A DNA stretch of 64,000 nucleotides from Sphingobacterium sp. UT-1RO-CII-1 (GCF_026711005.1 NZ_JAPPVJ010000002.1:310001-374000), one strand, 5' to 3'; positions 17,055-27,793 are shown, counted from the first letter of the stretch. Notes: generated from the sequence alone by a model not told the origin. Numbers and translations: made by a program.

Positions 17055-20000
17055 TCAATTTAATCTATAATTTATGCCTTCCAGTTTTTCCAGCCCATCC
17101 AAAAAGTCATTTGTCAAGTTTATCCTCAACGACTTAGCAGGCATCTCTATCGCCAGCTCATCTTGCACATCCAAAATTTTAAACTTCAACTGGCAGTTTG
17201 ATTGTTCGCCCTCTATCTTCGTTGCTTCTACCAACTCGTGTACTTTCATCACCAATTGATCATTTAACAAATGCAAAGGCAAGTTTATCGTAAATGATTT
17301 GGCCATCTTTTCACGCAAGTCCGAAAGCAACTGTATGTTCTTCATCTCAAAGCCCCAATTGCCAACCTGCTTAAAGCGCTCCTGCACCAATCCTCTAATT
17401 TGCACAAAGAAACCTTCCTGCAAATACCCCTTAAACTTCACGTAGTCTTCCCCAAACACCATAATCTCAAACGAGTCGCTATAATCTTCAATAATAAACG
17501 AGCCAAAAGGCTTGCCAGATTTAGCGATCCGGTGGTTTGCGGCTGCTATAATCCCGCCTATTACCACCTCCTTATTCTTTATGCGGTTAAAATCAATCAG
17601 CACTTCATCCTCCACTTCGTTCGCCTTCACCTTATTAATCAGCTGCAGGTCGCGGACATTATTAAAGCAAAAATGCTTTATTTCAAACTTATAATTATCC
17701 AGCGGATGGCTCGTTAAGTAAATACCGATAACATCTCGCTCATACTTCAATTTCTCTATCAGCCCCCAAGGTGCACAAGGCGCCAATACTGGCTCTGGCA
17801 ATTCTGTCGCTGCCGACCCGCCAAACAAACTTGCCTGCGCCGAATTCTCGTTCTCTTTAAATCGCTGGCCAAAACGTATAGCCTTTTCCAGGCCTGTAGA
17901 ATTCTCGTCCACATTAAAGTACTGCGCACGGTGCATATCTTTAAAGCTGTCAAAGCCACCGGCATAAGCCAAACTCTCAAACGCCTTTTTATTGGCCGAC
18001 CGTAAGTCAATACGCTTGGCCATGTCAAAGACCGAACGGTAAGGCCCGCCCTCTTTCCGTGTCTGCACGATCGTATCCACTGCCCCTGCGCCAACGCCTT
18101 TCACGGCACCCATACCAAAACGCACAGCCCCCGTATCATTCACGGTAAACTTATAATGCGACTCATTCACATCCGGTCCTAAAACCTCCAGCCCCATTCG
18201 CCTACACTCCTCCATAAAGAACGTCACCTGCTTAATGTCATTCATATTATTAGAAAGTACGGCCGCCATATATTCTGCGGGGTAATGCGCTTTCAAATAT
18301 GCTGTCTGATAAGCAATCCATGCATAACAAGTCGAGTGCGATTTGTTAAAAGCATAGGAAGCAAAAGCCTCCCAGTCTGTCCATATTTTCTCCAGCACCT
18401 TCGGGTTATGCCCTTTTTCTGCTGCCTGCTGCACAAACTTCGGCTTCATCTCATCCAGTACGGCTTTCTGCTTTTTACCCATTGCTTTACGCAACACGTC
18501 CGCATCACCTTTCGAAAAGCCTGCTAGCTTCTGCGACAGCAACATCACCTGCTCCTGATAGACCGTAATACCATACGTCTCCTGCAAATACTCCTCACAG
18601 GCCTCCAAGTCGTATATAATAGGTTCCGTTCCGTGTTTACGCTTAATAAACGATGGGATATACTCCATCGGCCCCGGCCTATACAATGCGTTCATGGCAA
18701 TCAAATCGGCAAAAACCGTAGGCTTCAAGTCCTTCATGTGCTTCTGCATGCCCGGCGACTCGTACTGGAACACCCCAATAGTCTCTCCGCGCTGGAACAG
18801 CTCGTACGTCAATTTATCGTCAATAGGAAAAAGGTCAGGGTCCAGCTCAATGCCATGCCTTAATTTGACGTTCACAACCGTATCTTTAATTAACGTTAAG
18901 GTCTTCAGCCCCAGAAAGTCCATCTTAAGCAAGCCTGCGCTCTCCACCACCGAGTTATCAAACTGGGTTACGAAAAGCTCCGAATCTTTCGCCAACGACA
19001 CGGGCACGAAATTGGTAATATCATCCGGCGTAATAATCACCCCACAGGCATGCACGCCTGTATTTCTCATCGACCCCTCCAATACACGTGCCTGCTTAAT
19101 TGTCTCGGCTTCTAGCCCTGCGCCATCTGCCAACGACTTAAGCCTATTTACAGCTTCCAGCTCTTCCGATCGTAAAACATCTTTCAAGCCTTTATCATCC
19201 AATGCAAAGATCTTATTCAGCTTTAAATTCGGTATCAGCTTCGCAATCTCATTCGCATCCTGTAAAGGTAGGTCCAACACCCTTGCTGTATCTTTTATCG
19301 ACGATTTAGCCGCCATCGTGCCGTATGTAATAATCTGCGCCACCTGCGAGGCACCATACTTATCAATCACATACTGCATCACCCTGCCCCGTCCTTCATC
19401 ATCAAAATCCACATCAATATCGGGCATCGAAACCCGGTCCGGGTTCAAGAAACGCTCAAAAAGCAAATCATACTGTATCGGGTCTATATTCGTAATCCCC
19501 AAACAATAGGCAACAGCAGAACCCGCTGCTGACCCCCTTCCCGGGCCCACCGAAACGTTCATATCGCGGGCGGCGGCAATAAAATCCTGCACAATCAAGA
19601 AATAACCCGGGTAGCCAGTTCTTTCTATCGTATCGAGCTCAAAGTCCAGCCGTTCACGAATGGAGTCTGTTATCTCCTCATATCTTTTCTCCGCCCCTTG
19701 ATAGGTCAAATGTCTTAAAAATGCATTCTCCCCACGTTTGCCCCCATCTACCTCATCCTCCGGAGAAACAAACTCTTCCGGAATATCAAATTTTGGAAGC
19801 AATACATCGCGGTGTAACGAGTAAATATCAATCTTATCTAAAACCTCCTGTACATTAATAATCGCCTGCGGCACATCTGCAAAGAGCTTCTTCATCTCCT
19901 CGGCAGATTTAAAATAATACTCCTGATTGGGCAACCCAAACCTAAACCCACGGCCTCGTCCTTTGGGTGTCGAAAGTTTTTCGCCATCTTTCACACATAG

Positions 20001-21476
20001 CAAAATATCGTGTGCGTGGGCATCACCTTTGTTTACATAGTAGGTATTGTTTGTCGCAATCAGCTTCACATCATGCTTCTGGGCCAGCTCAATCAAGGTC
20101 ACGTTTACCCGATCTTCATCTTCCTGCCCATGGCGCATCAGCTCTATATAAAAATCATCTGCAAACTGCTCTTTCCACCACAAAAGCGCTTCTTCAGCCT
20201 GTGCTTCTCCGATATTCAATACTTTACTCGGCACTTCACCCTGCAAGTTCCCCGACAGCACAATCAAGTTCTCTTTATACTTCTCTACGACTTCCTTATC
20301 AATCCGTGGCACATAATAAAAGCCCTCCGTATAAGCTATAGACGACATTTTAGCCAAGTTATGGTAGCCCTGTTTATTCTTCGCTAAAAAAACAACCTGG
20401 TAACCGTTGTCTTTCCTCGTCTTGTCCTTGCGGTCTTCACATACGAAAAACTCGCCCCCCACAATCGGTTTAATAATTCTACCTTTCGGCTCTTCGCCGT
20501 TTGCCACAGCTGCCGCATTTTGCGCTTCTATCCCTTTATTATGGCTTAATGCTTTGCTCACAAAGTGAAAAGCTCCCATCATATTACCATGGTCGGTCAG
20601 CGCTACAGCACCCATATTCTGCTTGGCCGCTGCATCCACCAAAGCATTAATAGAAATGGTCGATTGCAATACCGAAAACTGCGAGTGGTTATGCAAGTGT
20701 GCAAAGTCAGCTTCCGCAAAAGCCTGTTTCACGTCCGCATCTATAACCACTTTCGGGGTCTCGGGTTTTGTTTTCTTCCGAATGGCGTCAGATGCCGCCT
20801 TTAGGTTAATATGCTTTAAACCTACAGACTCTATTAAGCCCGGGTTTGCGGTCTTAAAGTCAACAAAATACCCCGTGTCCACCTGCAATTCCTCTGGTGT
20901 AAACACTTCCCTACGCACCAGCTCAAAGAAACAACGAGTCGTTGCCTCCACGTCGGCTGTTGCGTTATGCGCCTCTGCAAAAGGCACCCCAAATAAATAA
21001 GCGTGCAGCTCGGTCAAATTTGGCAATTTAAACCGCCCGCCCCGCCCTCCGGGTAGCTGCAATAAATTGGCTGTAACCTCTGTACAGGTGTCCAATACAG
21101 GCATGTCGGCCATTGGCGAATCAACCCCGTAACGGTGAAACTCACAGCCCATTATATTGACATCAAAGCCTACATTTTGCCCAACTACAAACTTTGCTTT
21201 CCCTAAAGCCTCATTAAATTTATGAATTACATCGACCAAGGGCACCCCGTCCTGCTCGGCAAGTTCGGTCGAGATACCGTGAATTTTTTCCGAATCGTAA
21301 GGTATATTAAACCCATCGGGCTTTATCAAATAATCTTCATGCTCGATAAGCCGTCCCATTTCATCATGCAGCTGCCATGCTATCTGTATACATCTCGGCC
21401 AATTATCTGTATCTGTAATCGGCGCATCCCATCTTTTTGGTAAACCTGTCGTTTCCGTATCAAATACTATATACAT
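17055..21476 (-). CDS. dnaE: DNA polymerase III alpha subunit with fused N-terminal proofreading exonuclease
   Basis: A 1473-aa replicative polymerase. Residues 1 to about 210 form a DEDDh exonuclease (VFDTETTGLPK at the start, VGQNVGFDVNIMG, and the final motif HNATADVEAT), normally a separate epsilon subunit. Next are a PHP domain (FAHLHNHSQFSVL, GAVALTDHGNMMGAF) and the C-family palm (VGPGRGSAAGSAVAYCLG and the catalytic PDIDVDFDDEGRGRV). The fingers and tandem helix-hairpin-helix region follow (GDADVLRKAMGKK), then a C-terminal OB fold (EVVIGGIIAAANHRIAKSGKPFGSFIIED). The fusion is typical of Bacteroidetes, in contrast to PolC, where the exonuclease is inserted in the PHP domain. All polymerase motifs are intact. 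Confidence 0.97.
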   Translation of the reverse strand: MYIVFDTETTGLPKRWDAPITDTDNWPRCIQIAWQLHDEMGRLIEHEDYLIKPDGFNIPYDSEKIHGISTELAEQDGVPLVDVIHKFNEALGKAKFVVGQNVGFDVNIMGCEFHRYGVDSPMADMPVLDTCTEVTANLLQLPGGRGGRFKLPNLTELHAYLFGVPFAEAHNATADVEATTRCFFELVRREVFTPEELQVDTGYFVDFKTANPGLIESVGLKHINLKAASDAIRKKTKPETPKVVIDADVKQAFAEADFAHLHNHSQFSVLQSTISINALVDAAAKQNMGAVALTDHGNMMGAFHFVSKALSHNKGIEAQNAAAVANGEEPKGRIIKPIVGGEFFVCEDRKDKTRKDNGYQVVFLAKNKQGYHNLAKMSSIAYTEGFYYVPRIDKEVVEKYKENLIVLSGNLQGEVPSKVLNIGEAQAEEALLWWKEQFADDFYIELMRHGQEDEDRVNVTLIELAQKHDVKLIATNNTYYVNKGDAHAHDILLCVKDGEKLSTPKGRGRGFRFGLPNQEYYFKSAEEMKKLFADVPQAIINVQEVLDKIDIYSLHRDVLLPKFDIPEEFVSPEDEVDGGKRGENAFLRHLTYQGAEKRYEEITDSIRERLDFELDTIERTGYPGYFLIVQDFIAAARDMNVSVGPGRGSAAGSAVAYCLGITNIDPIQYDLLFERFLNPDRVSMPDIDVDFDDEGRGRVMQYVIDKYGASQVAQIITYGTMAAKSSIKDTARVLDLPLQDANEIAKLIPNLKLNKIFALDDKGLKDVLRSEELEAVNRLKSLADGAGLEAETIKQARVLEGSMRNTGVHACGVIITPDDITNFVPVSLAKDSELFVTQFDNSVVESAGLLKMDFLGLKTLTLIKDTVVNVKLRHGIELDPDLFPIDDKLTYELFQRGETIGVFQYESPGMQKHMKDLKPTVFADLIAMNALYRPGPMEYIPSFIKRKHGTEPIIYDLEACEEYLQETYGITVYQEQVMLLSQKLAGFSKGDADVLRKAMGKKQKAVLDEMKPKFVQQAAEKGHNPKVLEKIWTDWEAFASYAFNKSHSTCYAWIAYQTAYLKAHYPAEYMAAVLSNNMNDIKQVTFFMEECRRMGLEVLGPDVNESHYKFTVNDTGAVRFGMGAVKGVGAGAVDTIVQTRKEGGPYRSVFDMAKRIDLRSANKKAFESLAYAGGFDSFKDMHRAQYFNVDENSTGLEKAIRFGQRFKENENSAQASLFGGSAATELPEPVLAPCAPWGLIEKLKYERDVIGIYLTSHPLDNYKFEIKHFCFNNVRDLQLINKVKANEVEDEVLIDFNRIKNKEVVIGGIIAAANHRIAKSGKPFGSFIIEDYSDSFEIMVFGEDYVKFKGYLQEGFFVQIRGLVQERFKQVGNWGFEMKNIQLLSDLREKMAKSFTINLPLHLLNDQLVMKVHELVEATKIEGEQSNCQLKFKILDVQDELAIEMPAKSLRINLTNDFLDGLEKLEGINYRLN

Positions 21477-21937
21477 CTTAATCTCCTTTTCTCTCTACCT
21501 AATGAATATTTTCCAACTATTTTACGCCCGATATTTCGGCGCCTAATAGCCAAAACAAAGTTATAAAAATAAGCCTGCAATGCTTAGCTTTTCGGGCGCT
21601 TTTCCATATATTCAAATTAAAGCTTTACCTACAAATCGATTAGCTTTTATTTTCTACCAACACAGCCCGCCAAGCACATCACCCTCCACAACAGCTAAAA
21701 CCACAAAACACACTAATTACCAACTGGTTAAATCAGATCATGAAAATACAAATATTCTTCAAGAAAAACAGCGCACAAACACCTATTTCTACGCACCCTA
21801 CTTTTTTCAGCAGAGCAAAATACGTCTGCAAGAAATCAAAATAGGTGAAACTTTTTTCCTTTATTTTACCAATCTTTACCTAGGATACTATACCTTACGG
21901 ATAATAGACCTACAATTACTAAAACAAATAACAAACT
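21477..21937. other. 461-bp intergenic region, no supported gene
   Basis: This separates divergent dnaE and the aminopeptidase gene. One 147-codon frame (21580-22023) overlaps the start of the aminopeptidase in another frame, has no recognisable motif and reads like non-coding sequence. Promoters for both genes must lie here, but no clear -7 box was singled out. Confidence 0.6.
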
Positions 21938-23329
21938 ATGATGTTTTCAGCCCATACTTACCAGTCGCGAAGAAGTTTATTGCAAGACCGCATGTCAAGC
22001 GGTGTTTTACTTTTTTTAGGTAATATTGAAAATCCAATTAATTTTGAACACAATGTTTACCCCTTTCGTCAAGACAGCAGTTTTCTATACTATTTTGGTA
22101 TACAACATGCACAGCTGGCCGCCATAATTGATATAGACGAAAACAAAACCATCCTTTTTGGCGACGAACTCAGCATCGATGATATCGTCTGGATGGGTCA
22201 ACAGGAAAGTTTAAAAGAAAAGGCTTCCAAGGCAGATGTCATCGACGTGCTACCTAAAAAAGAACTCAGCGCTTACATCACGAAGGCACTGGCTAAAAAT
22301 CAAAAAGTACATTTCCTTCCGCCCTACCAGTCGGTCAATAAAATATTATTAAGCGAGCTTCTGGCTTGCCCCATCTCGCAGCTTCAACCCTCTGTCGAGT
22401 TTATCAAAGCTGTAGTCGCTCAGCGCGAAATCAAGGAAGAACAAGAAATCGAGCAAATTGAAGAAGCCCTGCGTGTATCTACCGAAATGCATCTCCTCGC
22501 TATGCGCACAGGAAAAGCCGGCGTTAAGGAATACCAAATAGCTTCCGCTATACAGCAACATGCGGGCAGCAACGCTTGCGGCTTTGCCTATCCGCCCATT
22601 GTCACGATACATGGCGAAATACTACACAACTCCTATCAAGGGCACGAGCTTGCCAACGGCGACCTTCTGTTGAATGATTCGGGCGCAGAAACCCCTATGG
22701 GCTACGCAGGCGATCTGACACGTACATTTCCTGTTTCCGGCCGTTTCACCGACAAGCAAAAAGCGTTATACAACATCGTTTTAAATGCATTTATTACCGC
22801 TCGTGAGGCTTTAGCCCCTGGCGTAAAATTTAAAGACATCCACCTTTTAGCCTGCAAAACCCTAGTTGAAGGATTACAGCAGGTAGGCCTTATGAAAGGC
22901 GATGCTGATGAAGCTGTTAAGCAGCATGCGCACACCCTTTTCTTCCAATGTGGTTTAGGCCACATGATGGGGCTCGATGTCCACGACATGGAAGACCTCG
23001 GCGAGCAATATGTAGGCTACACCGAACTGGAACCTAAAGACACCAAAACCTTTGGATTAAAATCTCTACGTCTGGGCAAAGAACTACAAGAAGGCTTTGT
23101 TGTCACGGTCGAACCGGGTATCTATATCATCCCCGAACTGATCGATATCTGGAAGAAAGAAAACAAACTAGCCCAATTCATCAATTACAAATTGCTGGAA
23201 GAATACCGTGATTTTGGCGGTATACGCATCGAAGACAACTTCTTAATTACGGCCAATGGCTACCGCCTCTTAGGCCCAGAACTTATCAAAACAGTAGCGG
23301 AAATCGAAACTTATTGTTCTTCCAAATAA
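21938..23329 (+). CDS. pepP: Aminopeptidase P family metallopeptidase (M24B)
   Basis: A 463-aa M24 peptidase that removes N-terminal residues preceding proline. The N-terminal creatinase-like domain is followed by the pita-bread domain with all five metal ligands: the two Asp residues in LLNDSGAETPMGYAGDLTRTFP, His in GLGHMMGLDVHD, Glu in VTVEPGIYII and Glu in GGIRIEDNFLI. There is no signal peptide, so it is cytoplasmic. It is followed after 13 bp by a dipeptidyl peptidase IV gene, giving a proline-peptide degradation operon: Xaa-Pro dipeptide release outside and Xaa-Pro cleavage inside. Confidence 0.93.
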   Translation: MMFSAHTYQSRRSLLQDRMSSGVLLFLGNIENPINFEHNVYPFRQDSSFLYYFGIQHAQLAAIIDIDENKTILFGDELSIDDIVWMGQQESLKEKASKADVIDVLPKKELSAYITKALAKNQKVHFLPPYQSVNKILLSELLACPISQLQPSVEFIKAVVAQREIKEEQEIEQIEEALRVSTEMHLLAMRTGKAGVKEYQIASAIQQHAGSNACGFAYPPIVTIHGEILHNSYQGHELANGDLLLNDSGAETPMGYAGDLTRTFPVSGRFTDKQKALYNIVLNAFITAREALAPGVKFKDIHLLACKTLVEGLQQVGLMKGDADEAVKQHAHTLFFQCGLGHMMGLDVHDMEDLGEQYVGYTELEPKDTKTFGLKSLRLGKELQEGFVVTVEPGIYIIPELIDIWKKENKLAQFINYKLLEEYRDFGGIRIEDNFLITANGYRLLGPELIKTVAEIETYCSSK

Positions 23330-23342
23330 AACGACACGAAAC

Positions 23343-25508
23343 ATGAACATTAAATTTAAATTAGCACTCGTTTTATTTTACATACTAACGAGTTATCATG
23401 CCCAATCGCAAACACAATGGACGGCAGATGGCAACGCCTACTACCATTTTTCGAAAGAAGGAATTGAAGTCATCGACCTCCTGTCGCCCGATAAAAAAGA
23501 ATTCTTTCTTACCGCAGCAGACCTTGTCCCCGAGGGGAAAAGCAAAGCCCTCGAAGTGCAAAGCTTTCAAGTAGCGCCCGACGGGCAGCGCCTACTCCTT
23601 TTTGCCAACACCAAACGTGTATGGCGGGAAAACACAAAAGGCGACTATTGGCTGTATGAGCAGGCCACTAAAAAACTAACACAAGTGGGCCAAGGGCTAC
23701 CCGAATCGAGCCTGATGTTTGCTAAATTTTCGCCCGACGGGAAACGGCTCGCTTATGTATCTAAAAACAACATCTACATCGAGCAGCTCAGCGACAACAG
23801 CATCACGCAGATCACGACCGACGGAACCGACAAAATTATCAACGGAACATTCGATTGGGTTTATGAAGAAGAATTTGGCACACAGGACGGCTTCCGCTGG
23901 TCGCCCGACAGTAAAAAAATAGCCTACTGGAAACAAGACGCGCGTGACACCCGCTATTTTTATATGATCAACAATACAGACAGCCTGTATTCCTTCCTGA
24001 TCCCTGTCGAATACCCAAAAGTAGGCCTTAAACCCTCTGCCACCTACCTCTGGACTTACGATTTAGCGTCTAAAAAACAGCAAGCCGCACAAATAGACGG
24101 CGAAGCCGACCAACATTACATACCCCGTATGGAATGGGTTAAAGACAGCAAATCCATCATATTGCAGCAACTTAACCGAAAGCAAAACAGCAGCAAGATT
24201 ATCCTGTCCGACGTAGCCACAGGCCTATCGAAAACTATACACCAGGAAAACAGCGACGCCTGGATCGATATTAAAGCCCGTTGGAACGACGGCGACCCCA
24301 GCGGTTGGGACTGGATGAACAACGGTAAAGAATTTATATGGCTATCCGAAAAAAGCGGCTGGCGCCAGATATACAGCATTGACCTTCAGGGCAAGGAAAA
24401 ACTGATCAGCCAAGATGATTTCGATGTCATCAACATTGCGCATATCGACAATGCATCGGAAACTATTTATTTTACAGCTTCGCCCTACAACGCCACGCAA
24501 CGCTACCTCTATAAAGTGAGCTTTAAGGGCGGTAAAGCCGCACGTGTCACCCCTGAGGCCTACAGCGGCACCAACAGCTACCGCATATCACCGAATGGAA
24601 AGCTCGCCATATTCAACCACAGCAGTGTCCAGAGCTACAAGGGCGGAGCCATCGTATCGCTCCCTAAGCACCAAGAGCTTATGGCTGCCAAATCAAGCTT
24701 TGAAGCAGATCCTGCAAAACCACATGCCGAGTTCTTTCAAGTCACGACTGTGGACGGGATCACGTTAGACGGCTGGGTGGTCAAACCCATCGACTTTGAC
24801 CCGAGCAAAAAATACCCTGTTGTATTCTACGTATACGGCGAACCTGCTTCACAAACCGTAACCGACAATTTCAATACCGGGAAAAACTTCCTTTATACAG
24901 GCGACATGCCTGCCGATGGCTACGTCTATGTATCTTTAGAAAACAGAGGAGCACCGGCCCCTAAAGGAGCTGGCTGGCGCCACTCCATCTACCGCAACAT
25001 AGGTAGGGTCAATATTCGCGACCAAGCTATGGGTGCTATAGAAGTTTTCAAATGGGGTTTTATTGATACCAGCAGAGTCGCTGTATGGGGCTGGTCGGGC
25101 GGTGGTGCATCCACCTTAAACCTATTGGGCCAATACCCTGAAATCTACCAAACCGGTATCTCTATCGCTCCTGTTACCAACCAGTTGCTTTACGACAACA
25201 TTTATCAAGAACGCTACATGGGGCTACCGCAAGAAAACGAAGAAGACTTCTTGAAGGGTTCGGCCATTACCTATGCAGGAAATGTAAAGGGCAACCTCTT
25301 AATTGTTCATGGCACCGGCGATGACAACGTACACTACCAAAATGCGGAAGTTTACATCAACGAACTCATTAAACACGAAATCCCGTTCCAAATGATGGCC
25401 TACCCCAACCGTAGCCACTCCATAAATGAAGGGGAAGGCACATCTGCCCATCTTGCAAAAACATTTACCAACTTTCTAAAAACCTATTGCCCTCCGGGCG
25501 CAAGGTAA
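23343..25508 (+). CDS. Dipeptidyl peptidase IV-like serine peptidase (S9B)
   Basis: A 721-aa exported peptidase with a signal peptide ending near YHAQSQ. The N-terminal beta-propeller includes the DPP4 substrate-anchoring double-Glu motif DWVYEEEFG. The C-terminal alpha/beta hydrolase has the nucleophile Ser in WGWSGGGAS, Asp in GTGDDNVHYQN and His in NRSHSINEG. It releases Xaa-Pro or Xaa-Ala dipeptides from peptides in the periplasm. It lies 13 bp after pepP, so the two are expected to be co-transcribed. A strong hairpin follows. Confidence 0.93.
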   Translation: MNIKFKLALVLFYILTSYHAQSQTQWTADGNAYYHFSKEGIEVIDLLSPDKKEFFLTAADLVPEGKSKALEVQSFQVAPDGQRLLLFANTKRVWRENTKGDYWLYEQATKKLTQVGQGLPESSLMFAKFSPDGKRLAYVSKNNIYIEQLSDNSITQITTDGTDKIINGTFDWVYEEEFGTQDGFRWSPDSKKIAYWKQDARDTRYFYMINNTDSLYSFLIPVEYPKVGLKPSATYLWTYDLASKKQQAAQIDGEADQHYIPRMEWVKDSKSIILQQLNRKQNSSKIILSDVATGLSKTIHQENSDAWIDIKARWNDGDPSGWDWMNNGKEFIWLSEKSGWRQIYSIDLQGKEKLISQDDFDVINIAHIDNASETIYFTASPYNATQRYLYKVSFKGGKAARVTPEAYSGTNSYRISPNGKLAIFNHSSVQSYKGGAIVSLPKHQELMAAKSSFEADPAKPHAEFFQVTTVDGITLDGWVVKPIDFDPSKKYPVVFYVYGEPASQTVTDNFNTGKNFLYTGDMPADGYVYVSLENRGAPAPKGAGWRHSIYRNIGRVNIRDQAMGAIEVFKWGFIDTSRVAVWGWSGGGASTLNLLGQYPEIYQTGISIAPVTNQLLYDNIYQERYMGLPQENEEDFLKGSAITYAGNVKGNLLIVHGTGDDNVHYQNAEVYINELIKHEIPFQMMAYPNRSHSINEGEGTSAHLAKTFTNFLKTYCPPGAR

Positions 25509-25531
25509 ACGCAGAAAGCTATTATACACAT

Positions 25532-25576
25532 ATTTCCTGCAGCAGAACAAACCCTTTGTATTCCGCTGCAGGAAAT
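25532..25576. terminator. Hairpin between convergent DPP4 and TonB-receptor genes
   Basis: A perfect 12-bp stem, ATTTCCTGCAGC with GCTGCAGGAAAT, encloses a 21-nt loop in the 90-bp gap between convergent genes. The U-tract is weak. Confidence 0.65.
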
Positions 25577-25598
25577 TACTTAGCGCTCCCGTCTCTTT

Positions 25599-27488
25599 CT
25601 ACCTGCCCCACTGATAGCGCATACCTACCATATACCACCTTTTTGGTAAATACACAGCCGCCACCTCTTTATATGTTTCGTTCAACAGGTTGGTCCCCTC
25701 CACATAAAAATCCCAGCCATACACACGATAGCCCACCCGCACATCCGCAACAAAATAAGGATCATTAAGCTCGCGTTTTATCCAGCGTCCGCCTGCGGTA
25801 AAATCGAAGCCTTTCAACTGATAAATCCCTTTCAACAAAAACTGATGCTTTAAGCTCTCCACAATATACTTTGAGCTTATATCCTCGGCATAGCTCATTT
25901 CCTTTGGTTTTAAATAATTATAGCTCACATCATACTTAAACGAGCTGCCATCCGACATGCCAAACTGCTGCCCAAGATGAATACCTGCGCCCAACATTTT
26001 GTTTGCCCCAAAATTAAAGGGTTGGTAAGGCTCATTTTCATCATTGCGTATCCAGTCTACAAAATCGGTTATATTTCTATAAAAAACATTCCCCTGCACA
26101 TAAACCTTCTTCTTTTCATAGCGCAGGCCCACTTCATATTGCCAAGCATTTTCCGACTTTAGATTGGGGTTTCCAATATTACCGGCCTGCTGTAAATATA
26201 AATCGGTATACGACGGTATACGTTGACTCGAGCCCGCACTCAACGAGGCTTTCACATGCTCGGTCAGTTCATAGCCCAGATCGATACCCGGAAACACCTG
26301 CCAGCCATACTGCGTATTGTAATTCAGGTATGTCCCGACATTCACGAGCAGGCGGTTTAAAGCTTCTGTTTTAAACTCGGCATACATGCCGTGGTTATAG
26401 CGGTCGTGATTGCCCAGATTCGTGCTTTTTATCTCTTCATACCTTGACTCCAGGCCCAGGCCCACATCCCCTAATTTGGTATTCAACACGCCGTTCAGTT
26501 CCGCCGCATACACATTGGTTTTATGCTCAGAGCGTGCCTTCGACAGGTCGTGGCGGAAATACCGGTAATCATCCTCATTATGCCTATAGCTTAATCTTGG
26601 CTTCAATATCAGCCTGTTTGCCAAACGGCTCGTCATGCCCAACGACAACATACCTGTCTGCACAACCTCATGCGACTCTTTATCGCCCGGGGCAGCATAA
26701 AAACCATTTGCTCCAAATGCATTATGTATATAGCCGCCCATCAGGTCGATACTATTCTCTTCGTTCAGCGTATATTTACCTTGATAAAACCCTTTTATAT
26801 CTTCCGTTCCGCTATTGTAGCGTTGCCCGTTGGACTTGCTTGCCCCTATAGCTACTAGATTTTGCAGGCGCTCCGTCCCCATATTAGCTACGGCCTGTAT
26901 GCTTCCACCTCCATACACACCGCTGCCATCGCCTGCATCCTTCCCCTGTAGGGACGAGCCCGCTTGCACCCGTACCGACACATCCTTACCTTTCTTTGCC
27001 TGCGTTATAATATTAATAGCTCCTGTCAGTGCATTAATGCCATACACCCGAGCGGCAGGTCCTTTCAAAATCTCTATCCGCTCTATAGCATCCAGGCTTA
27101 CGGGTATATTCATCGAGTGGTGCGCCGTCTGCACATCGGACACCTTTACGCCATTAATCAAGATTAAGGCCTGCTCGAACGACCCTCCGTCAATACTGAT
27201 ATCTGCCTGCGCACCAAAAGCTCCCCTTTGCCGAACATCAACCCCCGGTATATAACTCAACACCTCATTAATAGATTGCACAGGCATCTTCGCAATCTCT
27301 TCCCGCCCAATAATCTGGATATTTCTATTTCGCTTACTAAACGGAATCTGCATGCGGTTTTCGGCAATCATTATCTCCCCTATGACAGTCGTGTCCGAAA
27401 TGCCGGTCTGTGCTCGGCCTACGAACGAAACGCCCATTAAACAACCAATTAAAAATAGCTTATTCATGTTTAAAATTTTATTTTTCAT
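25599..27488 (-). CDS. TonB-dependent outer-membrane receptor
   Basis: A 629-aa gated outer-membrane channel energised by TonB-ExbBD. After the signal peptide (NMNKLFLIGCLMGVSFVGRAQ) comes the plug domain with NEVLSYIPGVDVRQRGAFGAQADISIDGGSFEQALILINGVKV and IERIEILKGPAARVYGINALTGAINIITQ, the classic plug signature. A 22-strand barrel ends in YMVGMRYQWGR with aromatic strand residues. The start was set at an ATG preceded by the Shine-Dalgarno-like AGAGGTG. Overall it resembles the BtuB/siderophore class rather than SusC, since it lacks the carboxypeptidase-regulatory N-terminal domain. No cobalamin riboswitch was found upstream. The ligand is unknown. Confidence 0.92.
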   Translation of the reverse strand: MKNKILNMNKLFLIGCLMGVSFVGRAQTGISDTTVIGEIMIAENRMQIPFSKRNRNIQIIGREEIAKMPVQSINEVLSYIPGVDVRQRGAFGAQADISIDGGSFEQALILINGVKVSDVQTAHHSMNIPVSLDAIERIEILKGPAARVYGINALTGAINIITQAKKGKDVSVRVQAGSSLQGKDAGDGSGVYGGGSIQAVANMGTERLQNLVAIGASKSNGQRYNSGTEDIKGFYQGKYTLNEENSIDLMGGYIHNAFGANGFYAAPGDKESHEVVQTGMLSLGMTSRLANRLILKPRLSYRHNEDDYRYFRHDLSKARSEHKTNVYAAELNGVLNTKLGDVGLGLESRYEEIKSTNLGNHDRYNHGMYAEFKTEALNRLLVNVGTYLNYNTQYGWQVFPGIDLGYELTEHVKASLSAGSSQRIPSYTDLYLQQAGNIGNPNLKSENAWQYEVGLRYEKKKVYVQGNVFYRNITDFVDWIRNDENEPYQPFNFGANKMLGAGIHLGQQFGMSDGSSFKYDVSYNYLKPKEMSYAEDISSKYIVESLKHQFLLKGIYQLKGFDFTAGGRWIKRELNDPYFVADVRVGYRVYGWDFYVEGTNLLNETYKEVAAVYLPKRWYMVGMRYQWGR

Positions 27489-27780
27489 ATCACCTCTAAA
27501 AAACACCTATACTGCCCATAGCCCTCTTCCTAAGGGCGAGCGACCCGACGGGTATTTTTTTATCAGCAGCAAAAATGAACTATTTCCGGAACACTACAGT
27601 AGTCCGCTTTTCATCTTGTTGGTAGTCCGGTTTTCAAATACATCATTCTACACTATACAAAACGCCTGAGGAGTACTCATCCCCTACCTAATTCCCATTT
27701 ACGACACCATACATCTAATTGTTTTTAAACCTTTAAAACAATCAAACAGTCAATATCCTAGTTATTAATAGAATAATTCG

Positions 27781-27788
27781 TAAATTTG
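27781..27788 (+). promoter_or_regulatory. -7 box TAAATTTG only 6 bp before the antitoxin ATG
   Basis: TAAATTTG fits the Bacteroidetes -7 consensus and ends 5 bp before the ATG at 27794. If this box is used, transcription would start at or next to the start codon, implying a leaderless message for the toxin-antitoxin operon. The -33 element is not obvious. Confidence 0.35.
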
Positions 27789-27793
27789 AGATT

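Noticed and set aside
18694-19509. A 271-codon frame antisense to dnaE
   Set aside because: It lies fully within the polymerase gene whose motifs are intact; Ser-rich antisense translation is typical of a shadow frame.
21580-22023. A 147-codon frame upstream of the aminopeptidase gene
   Set aside because: It overlaps the well-supported aminopeptidase start in another frame and has no recognisable domain or sensible composition.
27507-27793. Cobalamin riboswitch upstream of the TonB-dependent receptor
   Set aside because: The receptor is BtuB-like in general shape, but neither the B12 box nor the surrounding stems could be found in the leader; only a short repeat of TAGTCCG at 27600 and 27623 is present.
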